NCBI GenBank assembly: GCA_014218235.1
Contig: CM024764.1
Coordinates: forward strand, 68,361,184-68,425,183
Length of the DNA: 64,000 nt
Source: Colocasia esculenta
Taxonomy: Eukaryota > Streptophyta > Magnoliopsida > Alismatales > Araceae
Reading direction: 5' to 3'
Program-made: the position numbers and the translations under genes
The notes under the pieces: generated by a model
What the model was told of the DNA's origin: nothing
The model's input: only the letters and a program-made list of their open reading frames with translations
Database searches by the model: none
Shown: positions 10,903-22,715 of the stretch, piece by piece
Layout: every line of letters begins with the position of its first letter
Position numbering within the stretch: the stretch's first letter is position 1

Positions 10903-13900
10903 TGTAAGGCCCTCGAATTTTGTTGCATTATTGTAATGCATGTAAATAATTCGTGTCGTATATGTACGTATGTATGTATCTACGTATGTATTAGTGGTAT
11001 ACTTATGTGTGTATGTGTATAGCTTAGGTATAAATAATGTATGTAATGCTTGATGGTAGTGTGTGCCCAAAACTATATAGATATTACATGTAACTATACA
11101 TGATGTGCATGGGTTTCTGCATGTTTTAGACTTCTGGCCGAAGGCCATATTGGCGTCAATAGCATGACGTCGATGTGGTGTCAGCGTCCACCCATGGACG
11201 CCAACACTAATCCCAGCGTCCAACGATGTGGACGCCAACTTCTCTGACCTGCATGCGTTGCAGAGCCAGAAATTTCGGAACCAAGGCAACTCACCCATTG
11301 GGGAGCTATCTCCCAACGGTCTGAGAGCCATCATGTCACCCTGTGCGTGGGAGAGAAGCCTCTCCCATATATCTAAACCCGAAATTGCTTCCCCAACCCT
11401 TCTCCTTGCCTTTTTACAAGAGAGAAAGAAGAGAAGAAACCCTACTTTCTGACTAAGGAAAACCCCCACCTTTGCAAACCAAAAACTGAAGATCTAAAGC
11501 TTGTTCCGGGGTTCTGCTGCAACAAGGAGCTTGCTGGATCATCGAGGAAGGCTTCCCCGACCTCGACTTGCTGTGGAGACTGCTCAGGAACCCGGAGTAA
11601 AGCGTTTCTAAGAGCTTCTTGGGACAGCCCAAGGAGAGCTTCACCGAGCCCTAGATCCATTGGTGTATTTTTCTAAAGGCAAGTACCCTACTCATAACAT
11701 CCCCGTATATGTCTAGGTTGGTTTTACAAATTTTATGTATTTTTCCTCGTGTCCTAGACCCCCAAATTCACCCCATCTTTGGAGCTCGGGTCTATGTTCT
11801 GCACAGACCTGACATTGACGGCAATGTCCCTTGCCGCTAAGATTATGCTTAGCGTCCATCGACTATGCCGTTGACATTGAATTAGCGGCCAGAGACCGCC
11901 GCCAAGTTCATATGGACAGAACAGTGACCTGTTCTGCCCTTCTATACGACTATTTTCGATATGTTTCACGATGAGGATATACTGTAAATCATTTATATGC
12001 TATGTATATGTTGGTGTGATGGATGTGGTGTGTGGATGGATTATCACGAATGATAGGACTTAATTATTTCATGAAGATACATGTGTGATGAGTTTTAATC
12101 TTGTTAAACCATGTTTGCATGATTTAGGACAAGTCTGAATGCCGTAGTTTGTGAGGATTATGCATGTGAGGTTCAGTCCCTGTTCTAAATTTCTGAGATT
12201 ATTCCCATGCTTGTGTGAATTATTGCAAAATTTGTTTAGGAAAAATAGAAATCATGCTAGGTCATGATAAATCTTCCATAAATTAATGGATTGTCCAATA
12301 AATTCAGGAATAAATTATGTGGTTCCATGCCTGTTAGGGTTCAGACAGTGAGTGGTTAAAACTGTGCTTGTGTTTAACTCCATGTTAAATCGAATTGCGG
12401 ATAGCATGTGAAATTAATATTAGATTTTCTATAATTCTGTTTTAGTTCAGAAAAATCTGAAAATTTGCATGAGGAATCCTAAACCCGAAATTAACATGTG
12501 GTTAAAATTTCAGGTCATTTGGACCAGCATTTAATGTAATATGAATTTTTCCATGTAAATGTGTATTTATGCATGCCAATGTGAAACAATTCGATTTAGG
12601 TGTAATCCGACCTGATCGGTGATATTTACCTGAATGTAGATTTTGAAATCTGTAGTGTCATGATAGGAAAACAGAGAAATGTGAATGTGAGAGAGAAAGT
12701 GAATAGAATGAGAGTGACATGTGTAAACCCATGTGTAAAATCGGTAAAAATGTGTAATGTGTAAATTGTGCCAAGTGTGACATTGCTTCCATAGAGGGCA
12801 GTGGAACCGTATCAGGGAAAAGTCCCCCTGAAAAGGTTCAATGTGTAAGTGACCCTAAGGGCATTAGGGGGAAATCCTGGAGGTGGACAAGTACCACTGG
12901 TTAGGGTGGAGACTTGTTCTCCCGGTCTGCGCAGTCCAAGAGTCGCCATTGTATTGCCTAGATGGTGTCTATGTGATGTGATGTGTTGTGTCCTTCTTTG
13001 GTGGTTTGGCTATGTGTCACGGCACTAAATGTGAAAGTGTAAATGTGAATGTGTAAATGTGCATGTGTTCATGTGTTAATGTGAAAGTGAACAATGTGTA
13101 ATGTGTATGTGTAAAGTGCAATTTATGTGAAATGGGAAATTTGTGTAAAGAAAATGTGAGACCAAAATGTGAGGATATGATATTGTAATCCATGTTGTGA
13201 CAAATCTGAAACCATGTTAAATCAGTAGCTTCATTATGTTAGGATCATGTTTATATGTGTAAAATGCCTAGAATCCATGCTAGGGACAATTAACAAGTAT
13301 GTGCACAAAATTCCATGTTTGGTTGTTCACATGTTGTATTTTAAATAACATTGTAGCTCTCATGTGTAGGGTTATGGTTGCTAAATCATGTGAAAACCAG
13401 CAAGTTAAAGTATGTAAAATGTTCATGTACATGCACAAGAATGTGTAGATTCCATGCTAGGTGTGTTTTGTTTCATGTATGTAGGATAATCATGCTAAGT
13501 GCTTTCATGTTTTAGTTAAAATGCAAGGTAGAATTTCATGAGTAGGAATGATTAGAGAACATGTGTTAGGAATTTATCTTGATAAGGAAATCTGAAAGCA
13601 TGCATCATGTGTTTACTTATAGAATTATCATGGTTGGTTATTCATTTCAAACGTTAAGCATGATACATGTTGAGTTTTTGCAATGGTGTGTGTAGAGCCT
13701 ACTATGACATGTACGTGTATGGTATGAGTGGTGTTACTTGCTGAGTCTTTAGACTCACTACTTGCTTCGGCGTACATGTGTAGTTGGTGACGTGGCACCG
13801 TTGGAGGAGACGATGGAGACGGACTCTGAGCGCGGAGATTAGTCTTTGGAGTACTTATGACTTTTGCGTTTCATAGTATGTAAATTGAACGTTGTATTAG

Positions 13901-14185
13901 CGTTATCATGGAAAGAATGTATAATGGTGGACATCTATGTATTAAATTTTCAGCAATTTAAATTATGTGAACTTTTAAGTTCTTTAATGTTATTGCAATT
14001 TCATGTATGCTAAATGTGGATGATGAATGAATGAAGACAGTAGTTCTTTTTACTTCCGCTACTCTGTTCTTATATTCATGTGTATCTCAGCTGAATGTAT
14101 TGTTGGGTAAATGTCCCACTGTGATGACGCTCGCTATACCGACGTGGGTTGGTATAACCGTACCGGTATAATGAGGGCCGTCACA
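10903..14185 (+). repeat. 5' LTR of the Tekay-type element (3283 bp)
   Basis: It runs from TGTAAGGCCCTCGAATTTTG to GAGGGCCGTCACA. CpG-bearing GACGC/GCGTC words cluster at 11150-11240, including a TGACGTC bZIP-type core. GTGTAAATGTG-like words are abundant at 12660-13160. Short ORFs here recur in the 3' LTR only because the LTRs are copies. Confidence 0.95.
11366..11374 (+). promoter_or_regulatory. TATA-like box in the 5' LTR
   Basis: CATATATCT follows a GC-richer stretch and precedes a pyrimidine-rich leader, a usual arrangement for an LTR promoter. The same site recurs in the 3' LTR near 19573. Confidence 0.4.
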
Positions 14186-14190
14186 GAGAT

Positions 14191-14201
14191 TGGTATCAGA
14201 G
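14191..14201 (+). other. Primer binding site (initiator tRNA-Met type)
   Basis: TGGTATCAGAG, five bases after the 5' LTR, is complementary to the 3' end of plant initiator tRNA-Met, the usual primer of chromoviruses. Confidence 0.9.
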
Positions 14202-14367
14202 AAACTGGTTGAGATTGCACATGAATATACATAAGTCATCATCCCCATTGCATGTTAAGTATGTCCACATGTGTAGAATTGATTAATAAGGAATGAAAGA
14301 TAGATAAGAAAATGGTTAGGAAACTTAGTAACCTAGCTCTAATGGTGGCTGAAATTTTATTACAGCC

Positions 14368-16638
14368 ATGGCTTCGAGAGGTAGGCGTGGCGGAGCGCCG
14401 GCCCGTGAGGACGAGCCGCGACGTGACGAGCGGGCGGAGCAGCAGGCCCCGGCACCGCCAGGTCCTGTACTTCCCCCACCGCCACCTGTGGACTATGGAG
14501 TATTCATGCAAGGTCTGGTGCAAGCCATGCAGACGCAGGCTCATACCCAGGCAACACTCCAGGCTCAGTTGGAGGCTCAGGTTAGACTAATAAAATGAAT
14601 TATTATCTATTTTATTTGAATATGTGATATTATATTGATTGTGTATTGCTTGATGTGTAATGTAGCAGGCTCAAGTACCAGCTCAGGACCATGGTGGACC
14701 TTCTACCATGGAGAGATTCAAGAAGATTTTGCCACCCTCTTTTAAGGGGGAGAGCGATCCGTTGTTGGCTGAAAGCTGGATGAGGGAGATAGAGAAGATC
14801 TTTCGAGCCATCAGGTGTGCAGATGACGATAAGGTTACGCTAGCCACCTACATGCTACAGGTATGCTTTAGTTTTATGCTTGTATGTTCTATTAAGTTAG
14901 ATTTGTTTAGATGGTGCTTATGAACGGCGTACTGCAGGAAAGAGCTGATGTTTGGTGGGATTCATTGCTGCTTACCTGGTTCAAGGACGGAGCTATCGAT
15001 GTCGCTTGGGACGAGTTTGTGAGGCTCTTTCGGGCCAAGTTCGTCCCCGAGCATGTGCAAGATCGGATGGAGCAGGAATTCTTATCTTTGGCTCAAGGCT
15101 CCATGACCGTGCTGGAATACGAGGCAAGATTTTCTGAACTTTCTAAATATGCACCTCATATCGTGGCAGACGAGCGGAGGAAGACCAAGAAGTTCGTGAT
15201 GGGACTCAAGCCATCACTGCGAACGAGACTCGTGGCGTTTGACCACCGCACATTGGACGAGGCCCTCAGTGCTGCCTGCAGGAAGGAGGGAGAGATGGAG
15301 CAATACCTGGAAGAAAAGAAAGCCTCACAAAAGAGGCCAACGGCAACTTTCCAACGGCAAGACAAGAAGAAAACGGTGTACCAGACACCGCAGCGATCTG
15401 TGGCAGTCGGCAGTTCTCAGGTACCTTCTGTACATTCCCCTGGTGTGAAGAAAGAGTGTCCCCACTGTGGGAAGACACACGGTGGTTCCGAGTGTTGGTT
15501 GGTAGCGGGTAGATGCTTGAAGTGCAGGAGCAGCGACCACAAGATCAAAGATTGCCCAAGACTTCAGCAAGGAGTTCAGCGCGGAGCGCCAGCCCCAGCA
15601 GTAGCGGCAGCCGCGCCAGCTACAGGAAAACCAGGAAGGCCTCGAGCCCCAGCTCGAGTGTTTGCTTTAGCTTGCGAGGACGCCGAACAGGCGGAGCATG
15701 TCACCGAAGGTACGGTTTTGCTTTTAGCTGTGCACGCTCGGGTTTTGTTTGATACGGGTGCTACTCACTCATTCATTTCTGAGCGGTTCGCTAGGCAGTT
15801 AGCCCTAGAGTCAGGCGTAGAGTATGAGGATTTAGAGGTCCCTTGGTCTGTGCACACCCCTGCGGGTACGGTATCGACTAGGAAGTGCATTCCGTCATTA
15901 CCTGTGTGCATTGAGGATAGAGTCCTAGATGGGTGTTTCTTCTTGCTAAAGATGAAGGACTATGATGCTATTCTTGGTCTGGATTGGCTAGAGGAGCACT
16001 ATGCGTTAGTGGATTGTCGTCGGAAGAGGATTGTTTTCCGCATTCCTGGTGAGGATGAGTTCTCTCACCCCTTGCCAAGGAACTTGGCTGGAAAGTTAGT
16101 CATCTCTGCCATGAAGGCTATGCGCATGGTAAACAAGGGTTGTGACGCTTTTCTTGCCAGCGTGGTATTAGTGCCAGAGGCTGATGAGTCACCTACTCTT
16201 GCAGAGATTGAGGTAGTGCAGGATTTTCCAGATGTCTTTCCTGATGACTTGTCTGGATTGCCACCGGATAGAGAGATAGAGTTTACTATAGAGTTGCTTT
16301 CGGGCACCTCTCCTATCCCGAAGGCTCCATATCGGATGGCACCTGCGGAGTTAGCCGAGTTGAGGAGGCAATTGCAAGAGTTGCTTGATAAAGGATTTAT
16401 TCGCCCTAGTGTTTCCCCTTGGGGCGCACCTGTATTATTCGTCAAGAAGAAAGACGGGTCACTTAGGTTGTGCATTGACTATAGGAAGTTGAACCAAGTG
16501 ACTGTGAAGAACAGGTATCCCTTACCTCGTATTGATGACTTGTTTGACCAGTTGCGAGAGGCATCAGTCTTTTCTAAGATTGATTTGCGATCTGGTTATC
16601 ATCAGTTGAGGATTCGGAGTGAGGATGTGTCCAAGACG
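14368..16638 (+). CDS. gag-protease-RT (N-terminal part) of the Tekay-type element, with two introns
   Basis: Translation starts at ATG 14368 (MASRGRRGG...), a proline-rich N terminus. Exons are 14368-14580, 14666-14860 and from 14938; all junctions are phase 0 and restore a continuous gag reading ...YMLQ|ERADVWWDS..., the expected capsid core. Gag ends in two zinc knuckles: an atypical one (CPHC...H....C) and a standard CX2CX4HX4C beginning CLKC. The protease motif is LFDTGATHSF (about 15747). RT begins with VFPDDLSGLPP, then KAPYRMAP, WGAPVLFVKKKDGS and RLCIDYRKLN, and proceeds to SKIDLRSGYHQL. The frame breaks at about 16636-16638, before the FIDD catalytic block. Gag forms the particle; protease and RT process and copy the element RNA. 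Confidence 0.88.
14581..14665 (+). other. Probable 85-nt intron 1 in gag
   Basis: It begins GTTAGA and ends TGTAG, and is far more AT-rich than its flanks. An in-frame TGA stop lies at its start (TGA in AAAATGAAT), so gag cannot be read through without removing it. Both flanking exons are in phase 0, and both end or begin in a CAG codon. Confidence 0.7.
14861..14937 (+). other. Probable 77-nt intron 2 in gag
   Basis: It begins GTATGC after CTACAG and ends ACTGCAG. Removing it joins the capsid block YMLQ to ERADVWW in frame, which matches related gag proteins. An alternative acceptor (TTTAG at 14910) would add nine residues before GAAAGA. Confidence 0.75.
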
Positions 16639-19065
16639 CGTTTAGAACCTGTTATGGACATTATGAGTTCTTGGTCCTTCCTTTCGGATTGACCAATGCC
16701 CCTGCAGCGTTCATGGATCTCATGAACAGGGTTTTAGGCCTTATTTAGATAGCTTTGTCGTAGTGTTTATTGACGATGTGTTGGTCTACTCTTCGGATGA
16801 GGCCACCCACCGTCAGCATTTGAGGGTAGTGTTAGAGGTTCTTCGTGAGCACAAGCTGTATGCTAAGTTCAGCAAGTGCGATTTTTGGTTGCACGAGGTT
16901 CATTTCCTCGGGCATGTTATCTCCGGCGCTGGTGTTGCAGTTGATCCAGTGAAGGTCCAGGCAGTTATGGATTGGGAGATTCCCAAGACCCCTTCGGAGA
17001 TTCGTAGTTTTATTGGGTTAGCTGGTTACTACCGGCGATTCATTGAGGGTTTTTCATCCATCGCCGCCTCTTTGACCCAGCTTACCAGGAAGGGAGTGAA
17101 GTTTGTTTGGTCCGAGAAGTGTGAGAGTAGTTTTCAATTATTGAAGACTAAGCTCACGTCAGCCCCGGTGTTAGTCTTACCGAGCGGTGTAGAAGGATTC
17201 GCTATCTACACGGATGCGTCTCAGATTGGTTTGGGCTGTGTGCTAATGCAGCAAGAAAGGGTAGTGGCTTATGCTTCTCGTCAGTTGAAGGAGCATGAGA
17301 AGAACTATCCGACTCATGACTTGGAGCTCGCAGCAGTGGTGCATGCACTAAAGATCTGGAGGCACTATCTTTATGGTGTCAGATTCGAGGTGTTTACTGA
17401 CCGCAAGAGCTTGAAGTATCTTTTCTCCCAAAAGGAATTAAACCTGAGGCAGAGAAGATGGATTGAGTTCTTGAAGGACTATGACTTCGACCTTCAGTAT
17501 CACCCTGGAAAGGCGAATGTCGTAGCGGATGCGCTGAGTAGAAAGAGGCCATCTCTCCAGCAGGACTGGAAGATGTTGGAAGATGCGGCTTGCGCGTTGA
17601 CTGAGTTAGAGCCATCGCTATGTCAGGCTTTTGTAGCTCAGTTATCTCTTAGGTCCTCGATTTTGGACGAGGTGATCGAGCAACAAGGAGCCGACCCTAG
17701 ACTCTTAGAGTTAGTGGGCAAGGCAGGCATTGCTCGTGATGAGGACGGTGTGATTAGATTTCAGTACCGTGTTTGTGTCCCCGATTTAGTAGATGTTCGT
17801 GAGCGTGTGTTAGCGGAGGCTCATAGATCGCGATTCTCTATTCATCCGGGTAACACTAAGATGTATCAAGACCTGAAGAGATCATTTTGTGGTCCGGCAT
17901 GAAGAAGGATGTTGCGGATTATGTGTCTAGATGTCTAGTGTGTCAGCAAGTGAAGGCCGAGCGACAGCGACCATCCGGCCTTATGCAGAGGATGGATATC
18001 CCAGTGTGGAAGTGGGAAGCTGTCACTATGGACTTCGTTTCGGGTTTGCCTCGATCTAGAAGGGCAATGACTCGATTTGGGTAGTTGTAGATAGATTCTC
18101 GAAGACTGCTCATTTCTTGCCTATGAAGAAGAAGCAGTCAGTAGAGAGTTTAGCTAGATTGTATGTTAGTAGTGTCATTAGATTGCATGGTGTGCCGAAG
18201 TCGATCATTTCGGATCGAGATCCGAGATTCACTTCGAGGCTGTGGAAGGGTCTTCAGGATGCTTTAGGTTCGGAGCTGAAGCTCAGTTCGGCATTTCATC
18301 CCCAGACCGATGGACAGTCTGAGAGGACTATCCAGACGCTCGAGGATATGTTGAGAGCGTGTGTTCTGGATTGGAAGGATGATTGGGAGCGTCATTTACC
18401 TCTTGTGGAGTTCGCATACAACAACAGCTTTCATGCGAGTATTGGTATGGCTCCATTCGAGGTTGTATGGTAGGCCCTGCAGATCTCGGTTGTGTTGGGA
18501 GGAGACTGGTGATAGGCAGTTGATCGGACCGGAGTTAGTTCAGGAAACTTCGGATAAGATCCAGCTTATCAGAAAGAGGCTTGTTGCGGCACAGAATAGG
18601 CAGAAGAGTTATGCCGACAACAGGAGAAAGGATTTGGAGTTCGAGGTTGGCAATCATGTCTTCTTGAAGATATCGCCTACTCGTGGTGTCGTCAGATTTG
18701 GCCGGCATAGTAAGTTGAGCCCCAGGTTCATTGGCCCATATGAGATTCTCAGACGTTTGGGCAGCGTGGCATATGAGCTAGCATTACCCCCAGCTTTGGC
18801 TAGCGTTCACCCTGTATTCCACGTATCTATGCTCAGGAAGTATGTCCGAGATCCGTCTCATGTGATTAGTCATGAGCCAGTGGAGATCCAGCCAGATCTT
18901 TCGTATGTCGAGCAACCAGTAGCTATTCATGACTGGAAGGTTCAGCACCTCCGGAACAAGAGTATTGCGTCAGTGAAAGTTCTATGGCGGAACTTCTCAC
19001 GAGAGGAGGCTACTTGGGAGCTTGAGGATGCGATGAAGAAGAAGTATGCCCTTTTGTTTGAGTAG
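16639..19065 (+). pseudogene. RT C-terminus, RNase H, integrase and chromodomain of the Tekay-type element, frame-broken
   Basis: Readable blocks in order: RT catalytic FIDDVLVYS (16763 on); RNase H with AIYTDASQIGLGC and FTDRKSLKYLFSQ; integrase zinc-binding region (HPGNTKMYQDL, CLVCQQ); integrase core with SDRDPRFTSRLWK and HPQTDGQSERT; and a C-terminal chromodomain (HDWKVQHLRNKSIASVKVLW...ATWELEDAM) ending at 19065. The chromodomain places it among chromoviruses and is expected to guide integration by binding histone marks. Frame breaks lie at about 16637, 16733, 17889, 18062 and 18464; each looks like loss of one base (two at the last), several in short homopolymers. I see no premature stop caused by a substitution. 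Confidence 0.9.
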
Positions 19066-19098
19066 TGTCGTTCTAACTTCGAGGACGAAGTTTCTTTT

Positions 19099-19111
19099 AA
19101 GGGGGAGAGGG
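19099..19111 (+). other. Polypurine tract
   Basis: AAGGGGGAGAGGG directly precedes the 3' LTR and follows a T-rich stretch; it primes plus-strand DNA synthesis. Confidence 0.9.
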
Positions 19112-22100
19112 TGTAAGGCCCTCGAATTTTGTTGCATTATTGTAATGCATGTAAATAATTCGTGTCGTATATGTACGTATGTATGTATCTACGTATGTAT
19201 TAGTGGTATACTTATGTGTGTATGTGTATAGCTTAGGTATAAATAATGTATGTAATGCTTGATGGTAGTGTGTGCCCAAAACTATATAGATATTACATGT
19301 AACTATACATGATGTGCATGGATTTCTGCATGTTTTAGACTTCTGGCCGAAGGCCATATTGGCGTCAATAGCATGACGTCGATGTGGTGTCAGCGTCCAC
19401 CCATGGACGCCAACACTAATCCCAGCGTCCAACGATGTGGACGCCAACTTCTCTGACCTGCATGCGTTGCAGAGCCAGAAATTTCGGAACCAAGGCAACT
19501 CACCCATTGGGGAGCTGTCTCCAACGGTCTGAGAGCCATCATGTCACCCTGTGCGTGGGAGAGAAGCCTCTCCCATATATCTAAACCCGAAATTGCTTCC
19601 CCAACCCTTCTCCTTGCCTTTTACAAGAGAGAAAGAAGAGAAGAAACCCTACTTTCTGACTAAGGAAAACCCCCACCTTTGCAAACCAAAAACTGAAGAT
19701 CTAAAGCTTGTTCCGGGGTTCTGCTGCAATAAGGAGCTTGCTGGATCATCGAGGAAGGCTTCCCCGACCTCGACTTGCTGTGGAGACTGCTCAGGAACCC
19801 GGAGTAAAGCGTTTCTAAGAGCTTCTTGGGACAGCCCAAGGAGAGCTTCACCGAGCCCTAGATCCATTGGTGTATTTTTCTAAAGGCAAGTACCCTACTC
19901 ATAACATCCCCGTATGTGTCTAGGTTGGTTTTACAAATTTTATGTATTTTTCCTCGTGTCCTAGACCCCCAAATTCACCCCATCTTTGGAGCTCGGGTCT
20001 GTGTTCTGCACAGACCTGACATTGACGGCAATGTCCCTTGCCGCTAAGATTATGCTTAGCGTCCATCGACTATGCCGTTGACATTGAATTAGCGGCCAGA
20101 GACCGCCGCCAAGTTCATCTGGATAGAACAGTGACCTGTTCTGCCCTTCTATACGACTATTTTCGATATGTTTCACGATGAGGATATACTGTAAATCATT
20201 TATATGCTATGTATATTGTTGGTGTGATGGATGTGGTGTGTGGATGGATTATCACGAATGATAGGACTTAATTATTTCATGAAGATACATGTGTGATGAG
20301 TTTTAATCTTGTTAAACCATGTTTGCATGATTTAGGACAAGTCTGAATGCCGTAATTTGTGAGGATTATGCATGTGAGGTTCAGTCCCTGTTCTAAATTT
20401 CTGAGATTATTCCCATGCTTGTGTGAATTATTGCAAAATTTGTTTAGGAAAAATAGAAATCATGCTAAGTCATGATAAATCTTCCATAAATTAATGGATT
20501 GTCCAATAAATTCAGGAATAAATTCTGTGGTTCCATGCCTGTTAGGGTTTAGACAGTGAGTGGTTAAAACTGTGCTTGTGTTTAACTCCATGTTAAATCG
20601 AATTGCGGATAGCATGTGAAATTAATATTAGATTTTCTGTAATTCCGTTTTAGTTCAGAAAAATCTAAAAATTTGCATGAGAAATCCTAAACCCAAAATT
20701 AACATGTGGTTAAAATTTCAGGTCATTTGGACCAGCATTTAATGTAATATGAATTTTTCCATGTAAATGTGTATTTATGTATGCCAATGTGAAACAATTC
20801 GATTTAGGTGTAATCCGACCTGATCGGTGATATTTACTTGAATGTAGATTTTGAAATCTGTAGTGTCATGATAGGAAAACAGAGAAATGTGAATGTGAGA
20901 GAGAAAGTGAATAGAATGAGAGTGACATGTGTAAACCTATGTGTAAAATCGGTAAAAATGTGTAATGTGTAAATTGTGCTAAGTGTGACATTGCTTCCAC
21001 AGAGGGCAGTGGAACCGTATCAAGGAAAAGTCTCCCTGAGAAAGTTCAATGTGTAAGTGACCCTAAGGGCATTAGGGGGAAATCTTGGAGGTGGACAAGT
21101 ACCACTGGTTAGGGTGGAGACTTGTTCTCCCGGTCTGCGCAGTCCAAGAGTCGCCATTGTATTGCCTAGATGGCGTCTATGTGATGTGATGTGTTGTGTC
21201 CTTCTTTGGTGGTTTGGACTATGTGTCACGGCACTAAATGTGAAAGTGTAAATGTGAATGCGTAAATGTGCATGTGTTCATGTGTTAATGTGAACAATGT
21301 GTAATGTGTATGTGTAAAGTGCAATTTATGTGAAATGGGAAATTTGTGTAAAGAAAATGTGAGACCAAAATGTGAGGATATGATATTGTAATCCATGTTG
21401 TGACAAATCTGAAATCATGTTAAATCAGTAGCTTCATTATGTTAGGATCATGTTTATATGTGTAAAATGCCTAGAACCCATGCTAGGGACAATTAACAAG
21501 TATGTGCACAAAATTCCATGTTTGGTTGTTCACATGTTGTATTTTAAATAACATTGTAGCTCTCATGTGTAGGGTTATGGTTGCTAAATCATGTGAAAAC
21601 CAGCAAGTTAAAGTATGTAAAATGTTCGTGTACATGCACAAGAATGTGTAGATTCCATGCTAGGTGTGTTTTGTTTCATGTACGTAGGATAATCATGCTA
21701 AGTGCTTTCATGTTTTAGTTAAAATGCAAGGTAGAATTTCATGAGTAGGAATGATTAGAGAACATGTGTTAGGAATTTATCTTGATAAGGAAATCTGAAA
21801 GCATGCATCATGTGTTTACTTATAGAATTATCATGGTTGGTTATTCATTTCAAACGTTAAGCATGATACATGTTGAGTTTTTGCAATGGTGTGTGTAGAG
21901 CCTACTATGACATGTACGTGTATGGTATGAGTGATGTTACTTGCTGAGTCTTTAGACTCACTACTTGCTTCGGCGTACAGGTGTAGTTGGTGACGTGGCA
22001 CCGTTGGAGGAGACGGTGGAGACGGACTCCGAGCGCGGAGATTAGTCTTTGGAGTACTTGTGACTTTTGCGTTTCATAGTATGTAAATTGAACGTTGTAT

Positions 22101-22388
22101 TAGCGTTATCATGGAAAGAATGTATAATGGTGGACATCTATGTATTAAATTTTCAGCAATTTAAATTATGTGAACTTTTAAGTTCTTTAATGTTATTGCA
22201 ATTTCATGTATGCTAAATGTGGATGATGAATGAATGAAGACAGTAGTTCTTTTTACTTCCGCTACTCTGTTCTTATATTCACGTGTATCTCAGCTGAATG
22301 TATTGTTGGGTAAATGTCCCACTGTGATGACGCTCGCTATACCGACGTGGGTTGGTATAACCGTACCGGTATAATGTGGGCCGTCACA
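19112..22388 (+). repeat. 3' LTR of the Tekay-type element (3277 bp)
   Basis: Co-linear with the 5' LTR from TGTAAGGCCCTCG to GTGGGCCGTCACA. The right copy of ATTGA follows immediately. Confidence 0.95.
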
Positions 22389-22393
22389 ATTGA

Positions 22394-22715
22394 TCATGTG
22401 ATGTCTGTGGAGTTTAGGGCCGGAGATGAGACTTTCATTTAGTTTACATTGGGAAATCCAAGTGCAGCAGTAGACAGCAACGGTTGCATCCAATTGTCCT
22501 TGTATGATTTGTAAAAATTTGAAGTGGATTTTACCATGAGAGGTTGAACGTCATTTATACATAAACGGGTTTGTTGAAGGTTATATGAATTGAACATGTC
22601 ATGGTGAGGAGCTCTGGTCGCACGAGCCTAGTAATGTGAAAGGCACAAGTACGTATGTGGATATGATTATAGATGTCGCTGGTTCCACATTCAATGTACA
22701 TGAGGATCCTATATA
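22394..22715 (+). pseudogene. CACTA TNP2 transposase segment 2 (zinc-binding N-terminal region)
   Basis: Continues the TNP2 frame cut at 10902: VEFRAGDETFI, a stop, FTLGNPSAAVDSNGCIQ, then after a one-base shift CPCMICKNLKW, the CPCxxC region of TNP2 proteins. HLYINGFVEGYMN and CHGEELWSHEPSN follow. Stops include one in GYMN*TCHGE, where a Trp is expected (TGG to TGA). The hAT-type MITE at 22716 cuts the sequence again. Confidence 0.8.

Larger units (their letters stand above)
10903..22388 (+). mobile_element. Near-complete Tekay-type chromovirus (Ty3/gypsy), TSD ATTGA
   Basis: Both LTRs, primer site, gag, protease, RT, RNase H, integrase, chromodomain and polypurine tract are present in order, in an 11.5-kb element. 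The target-site duplication ATTGA is perfect (10898-10902 and 22389-22393). By eye the two LTRs differ at about 39 substitutions and 5 small indels over 3.28 kb, about 1.2%, mostly transitions. With a commonly used grass rate of 1.3e-8 per site per year this suggests an insertion roughly half a million years ago (inference). It sits inside the CACTA TNP2 gene. Confidence 0.95.

Noticed and set aside
10837..11469. A 210-residue minus-strand ORF and its near-identical partner at 19097-19507, plus 72-residue ORFs at 11442-11660 and 19649-19867
   Set aside because: Both copies lie in the two LTRs of one element; their conservation reflects LTR duplication, not protein selection.
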